A DNA stretch of 32,457 nt from an archaeon (GCA_030019325.1 JASEFB010000004.1:1-32457), one strand, 5' to 3'; shown: positions 1 to 8,697, counted from the first letter of the stretch. Numbers and translations: made by a program. Notes: generated from the sequence alone by a model not told the origin.

Positions 1-702
1 CCCTATATAAATACCTGCCTTTGGAACCCATACGGACTCACGACCGTTCAGCCTCTTAACCGTTCCAAATCCACGTGAGACGGATTTCCCAAGCCCCATG
101 TAATCAGGAATCTGGAAATTTACCATAAACCCACCCAGGAACCCTATAAACGATGTCCCTTTAAGCTCGCACTTCCGCCGTCGCAACCTCCCGATTACGA
201 GCTTTATCTCCTCCAGAACCACATAATCAAGCCCCTTCGATGCTGATAGAATATTACCGATGAGCGTTCTCCGTAAAAGCTCTCTTCGATCTTCCCGCTT
301 CGATTCCACGTATCTTTTATAATTCTGCTGACTCAATGCGAGCCATGGCGTGATGAATTCATAGCTCAATAGCTCCGAGGAAATACCAAACTCTTCCTCT
401 TTTATGGTTAACCCGCGCTCCACAATGGTATACACACTTTCTCCCAAGTTTATCTCATCGTATTTGTCATAAATCTCCTTTAATACGTCCGCGCCTTCTT
501 CTATACCCAGCACGATCGCGGTGCCGTCCACAATCTTGTACTGGATACGGGGATAGGTATAGAGGAGTTTGTCTACGTCTATATGCTGGTGCAAGAGTAC
601 GTATTCGTTGAATCGTGTAGCGAAGAAGCCTCGTAACTTCGCCGCATCTTCTTCCACCGCCCTGTCTGATTTTAAGGTTAAGATAAGGGTTTTGAGGTGC
701 AT
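1..702 (-). CDS. cas6: CRISPR-associated endoribonuclease Cas6 (Cas6b-like), 3' end cut by the window edge
   Basis: Cas6 cuts the CRISPR precursor transcript within the repeats to give crRNAs. This frame is not closed by a stop inside the window. I translated it from ATG 702 to base 1 (234 codons) without interruption. The N-terminus (MHLKTLILTLKSD) and a HQHIDVDKLLYTYPRIQYKI segment fit a Cas6 N-terminal RAMP fold. Near the C-terminus, GLGKSVSRGFGTV is the typical Cas6 glycine-rich loop. At 220-250 aa for the family, only a few residues should be missing. A very strong Shine-Dalgarno (GGGAGGAGGT) lies about 10 nt upstream of ATG 702; the nearer ATG at 709 is in another frame. It is the last gene of the I-D operon but is separated from csc1 by toxin-antitoxin genes and two truncated cas6 copies. 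Family call sure; subtype less so. Confidence 0.9.
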   Translation of the reverse strand, partial: MHLKTLILTLKSDRAVEEDAAKLRGFFATRFNEYVLLHQHIDVDKLLYTYPRIQYKIVDGTAIVLGIEEGADVLKEIYDKYDEINLGESVYTIVERGLTIKEEEFGISSELLSYEFITPWLALSQQNYKRYVESKREDRRELLRRTLIGNILSASKGLDYVVLEEIKLVIGRLRRRKCELKGTSFIGFLGGFMVNFQIPDYMGLGKSVSRGFGTVKRLNGRESVWVPKAGIYIG

Positions 703-787
703 GTCTCATACCTCCTCCCGCTTTTTCAACTTTTGAGAGAAGATTATTCCTCTACGGATTCCAAAAACAGGAAGTAAAGATCCCTTT

Positions 788-1048
788 TTATTTCCAAATA
801 GTTTTGGCAAGTTCTTTTTTTAAATCTTCTTCGCTCATATCTATTACCGGTATATCAAATTTAGCCATCAAATCGAAAAGTTCATCTCTGGTTATTTCCA
901 AGAGTTCAGCAGCTTTTCCCTGAGATACTTTTTTCTTTCGCAGGAGTTCACACACCGCTCCTTCTTTTGATCTTCGTTGAACTTCTTCATCCTCAAGGTC
1001 TTTCTCTGGTATCTCGTCAGGAAATTCTAAAATCAACTTCCTTGACAT
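788..1048 (-). CDS. UPF0175-family antitoxin-like protein (orphan)
   Basis: The protein begins MSRKLILEFPDEIP and contains KVSQGKAAELLEITRDELFDLM, a helix-turn-helix-like stretch typical of UPF0175 (PF03683). These proteins act as antitoxins, usually beside a PIN or DUF3368 toxin. I chose ATG 1048 because GAGAGG lies just upstream and the family domain starts there; an in-frame ATG at 1078 with its own AGGAG would add ten residues. No toxin gene follows before cas6, so it may be an orphan, or the VapC at 1363-1800 could be a non-cognate neighbour. It lies between the intact cas6 and a truncated cas6 copy, in the same direction. Confidence 0.7.
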   Translation of the reverse strand: MSRKLILEFPDEIPEKDLEDEEVQRRSKEGAVCELLRKKKVSQGKAAELLEITRDELFDLMAKFDIPVIDMSEEDLKKELAKTIWK

Positions 1049-1091
1049 AACCTCTCTTTTATGCTTTATTTGATTCATACAGCTCCTATTT

Positions 1092-1289
1092 TTACTCCTT
1101 TTTTACTAATATATCTTTTACTCTTTTAAAAAACTTTCTATTTTGATTTGAAGAGTTGTCCACATCAATATGCTGATGCAGTAACGCGTACTCGGTGAAC
1201 CGGGTGGCGAAGAAGCCTCGTAACTTCGCTGCGTCCTCTTCCACAGGTCGGTCGGATTTTAAGGTCAGTTTTAAGGTTTTGAGGTGCAT
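1092..1289 (-). pseudogene. truncated cas6 copy B (5' end only)
   Basis: The first about 46 residues (MHLKTLKLTLKSD, then KLRGFFATRF and LLHQHIDVDN) align with the N-terminus of the intact Cas6 at 702. After DVDN the similarity stops and an unrelated lysine-rich tail runs to the stop. Many third-codon positions differ from the intact gene (for example the codons for KSDRPVEED), so this is not a recent exact duplication. It looks like the remnant of a diverged cas6 paralogue. It lacks the glycine-rich loop and cannot be a working nuclease. No Shine-Dalgarno is visible before the ATG. Confidence 0.75.
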
Positions 1290-1362
1290 GGGATTGCCTA
1301 AAAAATAAAAGGAGGAATATAAATAATGGAAAGAACAGAGATTTTTTTCCGCTCATAGAAGT

Positions 1363-1800
1363 TCATATTTCTCTTAGCCTTTCAACGACTTTATCATGCT
1401 CGGTAATCAAATAATAAGCCTCTATTCCCGTTTCTCTGCTATTATTTACCATCGTTTTGTCGTTTGAAATGAGGATTGAATCACTTAATTTAGCAGTAGC
1501 AATAAAGTAGGCATCTATAGCTCGAGGATGTACCTCTAAGGACAGTGCACGTGCAATCTCGAATATTTCGCTCTCGTCAAGAAGATTTATACTTCGCGAT
1601 ATCTGTAATGCCGTTTCCACCATCTCCTTTGATAAAAACCGCCTTAAAATGCTCAAAAACTCTATAATGAATATTTTCGGGTTGTATATCTCTATTTCTC
1701 TCTCTTCCACAATTTCTATAATCCCTTTTGCCTTAACCTTTCTTCCTTCTTCAACAGGGAGAAACAAATCAGCTAAAACCGAGGTATCGAGCGTTACCAT
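1363..1800 (-). CDS. vapC: VapC-type PIN-domain toxin
   Basis: A 145-aa PIN-domain protein, a family of Mg-dependent ribonucleases that act as toxins. The N-terminal MVTLDTSVLADLF carries the first catalytic Asp (D5). IIEFLS near residue 46 supplies the middle acid. AIDAYFIATA and ILISNDKTM supply the C-terminal acids. The length is normal for VapC. Its ATG overlaps the stop of the upstream DUF104 antitoxin by one base (TAATG), so the pair should be translationally coupled. All four acidic positions are present, so it appears intact. Its place inside the CRISPR operon, between two cas6 remnants, is unusual. Confidence 0.88.
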   Translation of the reverse strand: MVTLDTSVLADLFLPVEEGRKVKAKGIIEIVEEREIEIYNPKIFIIEFLSILRRFLSKEMVETALQISRSINLLDESEIFEIARALSLEVHPRAIDAYFIATAKLSDSILISNDKTMVNNSRETGIEAYYLITEHDKVVERLREI

Positions 1801-2018
1801 TATCTTTCCCGCATTCTAATTAGAGCTTCTAAAGGGTCCTCTCTTATCTCAATACCTTCTTCTTTTTGCTTCTGCTCCAATTCTTCCGCAAGTTTCAACA
1901 ACCCTTTTGGCTTCATGGGCTCTATTATTATCCTCATTCTCGTGCTCTCCTGAAAATCTACCTTTTCCAGGGGTTTAAACACCCCGTCCTCATAAATTAC
2001 CTCTATTGCCTTTGCCAT
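1800..2018 (-). CDS. DUF104-family antitoxin (VapB-like)
   Basis: A 72-aa protein starting MAKAIEVIYEDGVFKPLEKV, the signature opening of DUF104 (AF2212-like) antitoxins, followed by a charged helical tail (LKLAEELEQKQKEE) likely to bind the toxin. It directly precedes and overlaps the VapC gene by one base, the usual antitoxin-first order. Such antitoxins neutralise the PIN toxin and often bind their own promoter. The start overlaps a small plus-strand relic beginning at 2017. Confidence 0.85.
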   Translation of the reverse strand: MAKAIEVIYEDGVFKPLEKVDFQESTRMRIIIEPMKPKGLLKLAEELEQKQKEEGIEIREDPLEALIRMRER

Positions 2019-2260
2019 GCTATATTATGTTATAAACATAAACGACATAAATAGTTTAATTCTTCGTGGCACGGTGTCCAGAACTTGGCGTGACCTCAAG
2101 AAGAATCTCAAAGAGGCTATCGAGCTTTATATCGAGAGTTTTGGGCTCGAAGATCTGCCTGATGTATCCGTTAACTCCTACTGGACAACGGTAGAAGTAG
2201 AGGCAAAGGTTGCTGATGCCTAAACTGAATAAAGATGAACTGATCGAACTTCTTAAATAA
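2017..2260 (+). pseudogene. hicBA-like toxin-antitoxin relic
   Basis: The frame 2017-2223 encodes a segment (GTVSRTWRDLKKNLKEAIELY, then VEVEAKVADA) that matches the middle and C-terminal part of short HicB antitoxins, whose usual core is a glycine-rich turn followed by LENIKEAIELY. The N-terminal HicB part is not recognisable. An overlapping ATG at 2216 starts MPKLNKDELIELLK and then a stop at 2258-2260; HicA toxins commonly open with a similar MPKL sequence. So the hicA part is cut after 14 codons, exactly where the cas6 fragment on the other strand ends. The strand is opposite to the CRISPR operon. The identification rests on short motifs. Confidence 0.5.
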
Positions 2261-2336
2261 AGCCTCTTAGTTTCGCCGCGTTCTCTTCCACCGCCCTGTC
2301 TGATTTTAAGGTCAGTTTTAAGGTTTTTAGGTTCAT
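2253..2336 (-). pseudogene. truncated cas6 copy C (5' end only)
   Basis: From ATG 2336 the minus strand reads MNLKTLKLTLKSDRAVEEN, then AAKLRGFI and a stop, 27 codons in all. It is nearly the same protein as the first 26 residues of the intact Cas6 and of copy B. It lies 34 nt downstream of the csc1 stop, the expected ancestral position of cas6 in this operon. It abuts the truncated hicA-like relic, so the junction looks like a recombination or insertion breakpoint. Confidence 0.75.
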
Positions 2337-2370
2337 TTGGATTAAATTATGCAACTCGATACAAACAATG

Positions 2371-3093
2371 CTAAAATATCAGCGTTCCACTTTTCGGGCG
2401 TTCACTCGTCTCGACATGGAACTCCGATGGTAATGCGACATACTTCCTCAAGCCTTTATCTCTTATCTCGATGCAGTTCTTGCATACTGCATTCTCAACA
2501 ATCGGATAGGGGAACATATTTATCATCACGCCTCTCATTGTTTCGCACACTAACGGATCTACCGGATGATCCACCAGTTCTTCTTCCTTCTCTCTCACGA
2601 TTTTCACTTCCTCCAGAGTTAATCTCGCCTTACCCCTGAAACTTCCTAAGCGGATTAACTTTGGAAACTCTAATTCCTTAGCGCAGACCAAATAGCCTTC
2701 AAAGTTTATCTCTGGAGGTATAAAGAATAAAAGCGAGGCTTTGAGCACTTCCGCACGTCCGCCTGCACCTGCACCGTAACCTTTCTTCGCAAAACCATCT
2801 AACTCCCCTTTTGCAATCTCCGGCTGATAGGTAATATTATCCTTCGGTCTTGCGGGCGTGAAATAGAAATCTTCGCAGATAAGCGAATTTTCGTATCGCG
2901 CCGTGTTCCTTCCACCGTTATCCTCTGAAATTATGTATGGCTGGTTCTCCGGATTGATCCCTAAAGCGTAGGTTGCGGCGTGATTTACCGCCGTCGCATG
3001 CAGATACTTCGGCGTTATTGCCCCTGATAATCCCTCTCTCGAATAAAAAAGTGCATCCAGCAATGTAATACCGTATCTGAATATCTGAATCAT
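2371..3093 (-). CDS. csc1: type I-D Cascade subunit Csc1 (Cas5 type)
   Basis: A 240-aa RAMP protein that in type I-D Cascade caps the crRNA 5' end, the Cas5 role. It starts MIQIFRYGITLLDALFYSREG, which fits the Csc1 N-terminus, and shows LHATAVNHAATYALG, FYFTPARP and LIRLGSFRGKARLTLEEV, the last resembling the Csc1 glycine/lysine-rich segment. The start codon overlaps the csc2 stop by four bases (ATGA). Order and size agree with known I-D operons. Confidence 0.85.
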   Translation of the reverse strand: MIQIFRYGITLLDALFYSREGLSGAITPKYLHATAVNHAATYALGINPENQPYIISEDNGGRNTARYENSLICEDFYFTPARPKDNITYQPEIAKGELDGFAKKGYGAGAGGRAEVLKASLLFFIPPEINFEGYLVCAKELEFPKLIRLGSFRGKARLTLEEVKIVREKEEELVDHPVDPLVCETMRGVMINMFPYPIVENAVCKNCIEIRDKGLRKYVALPSEFHVETSERPKSGTLIF

Positions 3094-3929
3094 TTCAACA
3101 AATTTTCTTTCTTCAACAGAGCTTTCACCTGATTATTCAACTTGTTGTACGCTTCCTCTACTTCTGGTAATGTCAGGTTTTCTACTTCCTTCAACTCTTT
3201 CTTTATTTCGTCATATTCTTTATTTACTAATTCGTAAGCACTCAGTTCCTCCCTATCTGACAATCGATACCCTAAAATCTCGGTTTTCACTCTCCCCCAT
3301 TCCACCGTTCGCGCTCCAAGCCTTGATAATCTCTGCAAATTATCAACAACGATTGAAACCATCTCCGCTGTTGGATCCCTTAATGTAACAACTCCTATGA
3401 GCTCTGTCTCTGCTGGAACTGCGACTATGCTCATTAATGCTCGACCTGTCATTTGGGTTCTCTCATCTACCGCAATAGCAGTAAGTGGCTTAATTTCTCC
3501 TACTTCTGTGGTCGAAATAAATGTCTCTCCCAAAATCCTTGCCAGAACGTTGTAAGGTACATTGGCACTACTTGTCTCTCCTGTTCCACCAAATATGAAG
3601 CAACTTGGACATTGTAGGCACAGGTTATCTTTCAGATGGCAAAAGATTTCTTCTCCCTTCAACTCTCCTTCTTTTGCCTCGAATTTCCCGATCTCTAATC
3701 CCCTCTGTTTCTCCATTACCATTCTTCTAAGTCTCCCTTTTACCTTCCTCCAAGGTATTATGAATCGATTCCCAAGTTCTTTATACCTGTGCGTTAGAAC
3801 TTCTTCTGGTTCATTGCTACGAATGATTGCATCGTCCAAGAACTTCAGCTTAACCACAAACTCCATATATCTACCGACTGGTAAGATCGTTGGCTCCTTT
3901 AAAAGTCCTATTTCATTCATTTCACTCAT
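3090..3929 (-). CDS. csc2: type I-D Cascade backbone subunit Csc2 (Cas7 type)
   Basis: A 279-aa RAMP protein of the Cas7 type that forms the crRNA-binding backbone of type I-D Cascade. A cysteine cluster (C97, C104, C107, C110, around CLQCPSCFIFGG) probably binds zinc. RTQMTGRALMSIVAVPAETEL and NLQRLSRLGARTVEWGRVK fit the core fold. The C-terminal 60 residues are charged and helical. It overlaps cas10d upstream and csc1 downstream by four bases each, so all three are co-translated. Start ATG 3929; an in-frame ATG three codons in is an alternative. Confidence 0.88.
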   Translation of the reverse strand: MSEMNEIGLLKEPTILPVGRYMEFVVKLKFLDDAIIRSNEPEEVLTHRYKELGNRFIIPWRKVKGRLRRMVMEKQRGLEIGKFEAKEGELKGEEIFCHLKDNLCLQCPSCFIFGGTGETSSANVPYNVLARILGETFISTTEVGEIKPLTAIAVDERTQMTGRALMSIVAVPAETELIGVVTLRDPTAEMVSIVVDNLQRLSRLGARTVEWGRVKTEILGYRLSDREELSAYELVNKEYDEIKKELKEVENLTLPEVEEAYNKLNNQVKALLKKENLLK

Positions 3930-6490
3930 TTTGTCACCTCCTTTAGATTTGGATATCTCGTAAAGACGAAGATAGTCGATGTGAAGGCATTTTTGTATCT
4001 GATAAACTCTGATATATCGCGCTCTCTCAATTCCCAGAACTTCTCAAGAATCTTAATCGTTCTCTCCATGAATTCATTCTGCTTTTCTTTTTCCTCACCT
4101 GAAATCTTCTTTGACAGATTGTTCATAAAGGCGGCAATTGCTCTCTGAAATGCGCCTTCCTCATTGCCCTGTAACATCTCATTTAAAGCATCGGATACTG
4201 GTTTTGCTGCCTTGTGCCTCGTTAAATCTCTCCAAAAATCTCCTCTGTCTTCTGGCTCCACACAGAAATGTGGTATCCCCCAATCTTTATCTGCAAAAAA
4301 TGCAGCATCTTTTAATAAATCCTTCATTCCATATTCACCTCCACTAACTCTGAATAATATGATGCCTGATTTATGAATAAACGTATAAAATCTTCCAGCA
4401 AGTTCTTCTTGCATTCTTGGATTGTTAGTCCCCTTTTGAGTCTCAGATGCAAATCTTAGTGCCACACTAGGACTTTGCTCTAACAAATTCTTTGCAAATA
4501 TATACTTATTTTGATCTTTAGCTAATACATTAGCCAGTATTATCACTGCTAAGGATTTGTAATATTCGCTTTTCGTTGTAATCAGATTCTCACCAAAGAG
4601 TCCTACTTGTTCCTCTGCTCCTATGTTTGTGTGAAAACCTAACAAATTCAAAGCATGGTAAAGAGGCTCGTATTTCACTCTGTGGTCTTTTGGACTGAAT
4701 TTTTCCATTCGCAATCGCTCAACGCCAAATAGAGTCCCCCTCTCCGTGCTCAAGAGTTTTTCTGCTTTGCTATAATCTTCCCTTGCGACTGGTATACTCA
4801 TTCTTTTTGGAAACGGCAGATCCTTTAACTCTTCTCGCTCCTCCAATTTCAAAATTTGGCATGGATACTCCAAACCATTCCTTAACGTTGTTACCAACCT
4901 ATCTAATTCGAGATAAGTCTTGATAATTTCTGGTATTTTTGATTCTATTCTGACAAATATGCGTAGGTCATTGCCTCTTAAATCCTCTCTTAGAATCATG
5001 TTGTCATAAGCGCAGAATGGACAAGTTGATTTATAAGCGGTTGGCTTTGATTTTATCTGTGTGAAAGTTTTGCTTTTTGGATATTTAAGCGCTGGACCTG
5101 CTATAATTGATACTGGACAGCCGCACCTTTCGCATATACCTATGGCTGCATCGGTCGTTCTTTTATATGTCTTGTACCTTTCAAAAATCTCTTGAGCAAC
5201 GTTTTTAAAATCTTTTACCTCCTCCAAAGATATTGTATCTTTTAAATATTTTTTAAATGTTTCTGTTTCCGTTATTTCTTTTTGTTCTGCTATTGTGTAT
5301 AATATAGAAAAAAGCTCTTCGGGTGTAAGCTTGGAAAGATATTTATCAAAATCAATTTCAGAAACTTCGTATGTCTTTGGAACTACTTCTTTTACTTTCA
5401 TTTTTTCAGGTAGCTTGTTTATTACATCAGTGTTTATCGAATTAGGAGATTTCTCATTAAAGTGTTTAGTCCACAGAAATTCTTTTACCTTTTTATGTCC
5501 ACTCTTGCCAAGACAACTGGGAATAAGCTCCCAACGCAGCATTTCCTTTTTTATTTTGCTAAACTCTCTTTCATCTAAGGACAAAAGATCATATAGCAGT
5601 CTAAAAAATTGCACACCTTTTTTCGTTATGTCTCCTAAATTATCTTTTATCACTTGTTCGTGGTTTCCTATTTTCATAAACTTTGTGGGAAACAATTCAG
5701 AAAGTCCACCTAAAAACCTATTTGTAAAGTTCGGTGAGTAAACGGGTTGTATTCCTAATGATCTATCAAAGAAAGATTTCAAAACATTATCTACAATTTC
5801 CTCCTTTTCTGGTATCTTATATCCTTCCCCTAAGAATAACGCACCGTCCTCAAAAGCTAACAGCAATTCCCATCCTTCTTCTTTATACTCTTTTATTCCT
5901 TCTTCAAGCATCAGATAAGTGGTAGGAGAGGAAAATCTCGAAATCTCGAAATAGGTCAGGTCAAAAAGCCCTCTCGTTGCTTTTCTTATCTCATTGATTC
6001 TTCTTGGGGAGATGGATTCCATAGATGCCAGCCAATCTGCGTATCTGAGAAGCTCGGTCAGTATGCCTGCAGAATCCGTAGTAATCCCTCTGAGGTCTTC
6101 TTCCGAGATGCTGTGATGCGTAACAATAATATCAAAAATGATTTTTATGTTCTCCTCGGTTGGAGGAAATGGCAATGAGTTCTCAACGAGTTTTAAGTAT
6201 TCACGAACCTCGTCCAAAGTTGATTTATGCACCAGCTTCCCCTCTTCTTCTCCTATCAATATTCGTTGATTTTTTTCGCTTCTTTTGGCTATGTCATGCA
6301 TGAGGCAAGCAACTTCCATGAATTTCTCTTCCTTCTCGTCTATCGAGGGAACATAGGAAACAAATTTCTTAAATACACTCCAAACGGTGTAATGATGCAT
6401 CCAGAGCTGTTCTCCATTTGATTTTCCGAGAAATCCAAATTGCGGGTCCAAAAAATTTTGCACTTCTTTGATATTCATTTTAAGCACCAT
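3926..6490 (-). CDS. cas10d: type I-D large subunit Cas10d with HD nuclease domain
   Basis: Cas10d (Csc3) is the large subunit of type I-D Cascade and carries the HD nuclease that in other type I systems sits in Cas3. HD residues visible are H32/H33, H65-D66 (CLMHDIAKRSEKN), H125/H126 (THHSISEEDLRG) and D152 (RYADWLASME). A zinc-binding knuckle follows at C453, C456 or C458, C490 and C493. The C-terminal half fits a degenerate Cas10 palm; no GGDD cyclase motif is visible, as expected for I-D. Its 854 residues are in the usual range. The ATG at 6490 overlaps the end of cas3; an in-frame ATG at 6478 just after the cas3 stop is equally possible. No clear Shine-Dalgarno is seen for either. Confidence 0.92.
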   Translation of the reverse strand: MVLKMNIKEVQNFLDPQFGFLGKSNGEQLWMHHYTVWSVFKKFVSYVPSIDEKEEKFMEVACLMHDIAKRSEKNQRILIGEEEGKLVHKSTLDEVREYLKLVENSLPFPPTEENIKIIFDIIVTHHSISEEDLRGITTDSAGILTELLRYADWLASMESISPRRINEIRKATRGLFDLTYFEISRFSSPTTYLMLEEGIKEYKEEGWELLLAFEDGALFLGEGYKIPEKEEIVDNVLKSFFDRSLGIQPVYSPNFTNRFLGGLSELFPTKFMKIGNHEQVIKDNLGDITKKGVQFFRLLYDLLSLDEREFSKIKKEMLRWELIPSCLGKSGHKKVKEFLWTKHFNEKSPNSINTDVINKLPEKMKVKEVVPKTYEVSEIDFDKYLSKLTPEELFSILYTIAEQKEITETETFKKYLKDTISLEEVKDFKNVAQEIFERYKTYKRTTDAAIGICERCGCPVSIIAGPALKYPKSKTFTQIKSKPTAYKSTCPFCAYDNMILREDLRGNDLRIFVRIESKIPEIIKTYLELDRLVTTLRNGLEYPCQILKLEEREELKDLPFPKRMSIPVAREDYSKAEKLLSTERGTLFGVERLRMEKFSPKDHRVKYEPLYHALNLLGFHTNIGAEEQVGLFGENLITTKSEYYKSLAVIILANVLAKDQNKYIFAKNLLEQSPSVALRFASETQKGTNNPRMQEELAGRFYTFIHKSGIILFRVSGGEYGMKDLLKDAAFFADKDWGIPHFCVEPEDRGDFWRDLTRHKAAKPVSDALNEMLQGNEEGAFQRAIAAFMNNLSKKISGEEKEKQNEFMERTIKILEKFWELRERDISEFIRYKNAFTSTIFVFTRYPNLKEVTK

Positions 6491-8075
6491 AGAACGTATA
6501 ACGTTCGTCTGCTATTATATCTAATATTTTATCTTCTTTGTTGTATTTAACCTTGACATCACAATACTCATCCCTTAGCTCACCCAATACAGCTCCCCAT
6601 AATGGAAGTATCCTGTCATGTATTAGTATCCTTTCTATCTCTTCATTGTTAATTCCCCAATGCTTCAATATCCCCTTTTTCTCTTGCATATCTGATATTC
6701 TCCAATCATCCTTGTAATCTTTTATATCATACAGTGCAAACAAGGATTCTGAATATATAATCCCCCTTTTTGTGCCTTTGTCCTTCAGCACAAAATTATA
6801 ACTATCTCCTCTAAACATCTCTCCAGATACCAATTCCCCTATTGGATCTCTCAATGCTTTCTTTACTATTTCATTCTCAAATAAGTCTCGTGAAACCACC
6901 TCGTCCTCCACATAGGGAACAAAATCTCGGTTTGTAAACATAATCGCTTTCCCTTTTAATTTCCTTCCAACCCGTCCTATTCTTTGGATTGCTGAAGTCC
7001 AATAAGAAACTTCGGTAATCAATGATTTGAATTGCATATCTATTCCGACTTCGATGGCTGACGTGCCCAAAACAACTGTTTTTTCATCCAATTCAAACGT
7101 TCTTGATTTTTCCATGCCACTCCACTCAGGAAACTTGTATTGGTTTCCAAACATATTTTCAATTTCCCTTTTCAGGTGCTGCAATCTAAATAGAGAATCA
7201 AATATAACAGCAGCTGGTTTTTCTATCTCTGGAATCAGTTCGCTCAGCTTTTTCAAGGTTTCTTCTTTTCTCGTATATTTAAATTGGTATATTTCCACAT
7301 CCAATGGATAATTAAATATCTCTCCGTCTTCATCCGATTTAGCAACCGATTTTGAGAAGCTAATTTCTTTGCATCTTTGCTTTTTTATAACCTCTTCTAA
7401 CTCTTTGCTTTGATACGGTGTTGCAGATAATAAGATAACCTTTGAAGCAATCGTTTCAAGCAAATCATCCACTAATTTCGGGAAGTTTGAGAGATTGGAA
7501 TATAAATGAAATTCATCGAAAAATACCAAAGCATTTTTCAGGTAAAGCTGGAGTCTTTTTGACCCTTTGTAAACCTTTCTGTCCACCAAGAGCCAAAGCA
7601 CATCTGGAGATGTAACTATTGCCTCTTTTGGACTGTAAAAAGATAGTTTCAAGAACACGTTCTTCAGTAATTCGCTCTTGTTCAGATTTTCAATGTTTAT
7701 TCCAGATTCTTGAAGATACCTTACGAGAGAAGAGGATGAATAATTGAAGATATTTATCCCATTTTTTACAAATTCATCCTCAGGCCATACGGCAACTTCT
7801 ATACTCTCACTCAATTCTTTCTTCATAGCCCCAACTTGAGCATCCATCAAAATTTTGGTTGGATAGGTTAGAACAATGGCTTTTCTTTTGAAATACTCAT
7901 CCATAATCAAATTACGAATTATGTAGCTCTTTCCAGACCCAACTGGAGCTTCAACAAGGATGATTTTCGCATCCGAATTCTTTATAGCATCTAATGTTTC
8001 GATTTGAAAAGGTCTAAATCCATTTTCTTCTTTTACAAATCTCGGATCAACTTGAAGCTTTATTCTACTTTCCAT
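6480..8075 (-). CDS. cas3: type I-D Cas3 helicase (no HD domain)
   Basis: A superfamily 2 helicase that unwinds target DNA after recruitment by Cascade. Motifs in order: Q24 before the Walker A APVGSGKS (43-50), the DEFH box (187-190), SAT (217-219), GTSAIEVGIDM (337-347, motif V) and QRIGRVGR (364-371, motif VI). No HD domain is present in its 531 residues, and the HD nuclease is in the next gene, which is the defining split of type I-D. It starts 13 nt after the cas4 stop and overlaps cas10d. Confidence 0.93.
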   Translation of the reverse strand: MESRIKLQVDPRFVKEENGFRPFQIETLDAIKNSDAKIILVEAPVGSGKSYIIRNLIMDEYFKRKAIVLTYPTKILMDAQVGAMKKELSESIEVAVWPEDEFVKNGINIFNYSSSSLVRYLQESGINIENLNKSELLKNVFLKLSFYSPKEAIVTSPDVLWLLVDRKVYKGSKRLQLYLKNALVFFDEFHLYSNLSNFPKLVDDLLETIASKVILLSATPYQSKELEEVIKKQRCKEISFSKSVAKSDEDGEIFNYPLDVEIYQFKYTRKEETLKKLSELIPEIEKPAAVIFDSLFRLQHLKREIENMFGNQYKFPEWSGMEKSRTFELDEKTVVLGTSAIEVGIDMQFKSLITEVSYWTSAIQRIGRVGRKLKGKAIMFTNRDFVPYVEDEVVSRDLFENEIVKKALRDPIGELVSGEMFRGDSYNFVLKDKGTKRGIIYSESLFALYDIKDYKDDWRISDMQEKKGILKHWGINNEEIERILIHDRILPLWGAVLGELRDEYCDVKVKYNKEDKILDIIADERYTFYGA

Positions 8076-8088
8076 TCATCCTCTCGCT

Positions 8089-8697
8089 TCACACGCAGAT
8101 ATTCCGGTACGTGCAATCCACGCACCTCACCTTATACTTTGTCGCTTCGGGATAAAAACCTTTCTGAATAATCTCCAATACCTCATTCACCAGTGCGATT
8201 GCACGTGCAAAATCCTTATAGTTGAGTTTCACCTCATTCACCAGGTGATTGCTCCTCGTATAACACACAAACCCCCTATTCACCTCTACGCCATAATTGT
8301 CGGAAATCAACAACCCGTATAACGCCGACTGATACCTGTGCGTCCTGAACACCGTATCTTTAAACTCCGCAAACTTGTAATCGAGCGGTGCCGCCGTGCC
8401 ATCCGCCAGGAACAGCACTTCATCCACCTCGCCTTTCACGTGATACTTCCTTGACACCAGATAAACTGAAACATCCTTCCTCACACACTGAAGTTTCTTC
8501 CTTATGTAGCTCTTATTCACCTTCTCCCTCGCCTCGTGTAATTCCCTCCCCTTCAAGACCTTGTATCTCTTCTCTTCATGCTGCGGTATCCCCAAACAGT
8601 GCATGTAATAGATAAACCTCGGGCAGAACAGGTACTCCATCACGTCCGAGACCGTAATAAACACCTCAGGCTCCAGTTCCGATTCCGATACCGTCAT
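8089..8697 (-). CDS. cas4: CRISPR-associated exonuclease Cas4
   Basis: Cas4 trims prespacers and helps select PAM and orientation during adaptation. The 202-aa protein has the RecB-type nuclease residues H54 (GRELHE), D92 (VKGEVDEV), D106-Y107-K108 (PLDYK) and Q123 (HRYQSALYG). Four cysteines for an iron-sulfur cluster are visible: C25 (LFCPRF) and C192, C195, C201 at the C-terminus. The set is complete, so it should be active. It is separated from cas2 by 149 bp containing a palindromic element, while cas3 follows after 13 nt. Confidence 0.93.
   Translation of the reverse strand: MTVSESELEPEVFITVSDVMEYLFCPRFIYYMHCLGIPQHEEKRYKVLKGRELHEAREKVNKSYIRKKLQCVRKDVSVYLVSRKYHVKGEVDEVLFLADGTAAPLDYKFAEFKDTVFRTHRYQSALYGLLISDNYGVEVNRGFVCYTRSNHLVNEVKLNYKDFARAIALVNEVLEIIQKGFYPEATKYKVRCVDCTYRNICV

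Noticed and set aside
467..709. 80-codon frame starting just upstream of cas6
   Set aside because: Out-of-frame shadow; the strong Shine-Dalgarno and Cas6 motifs belong to the ATG at 702.
3562..3963. 133-codon plus-strand frame over csc2
   Set aside because: Shadow of csc2, no start signal or known motif.
3926..6490. Cas10-like large protein as evidence for a type III system
   Set aside because: No GGDD motif or Csm/Cmr genes; Csc1, Csc2 and HD-less Cas3 beside it define type I-D.
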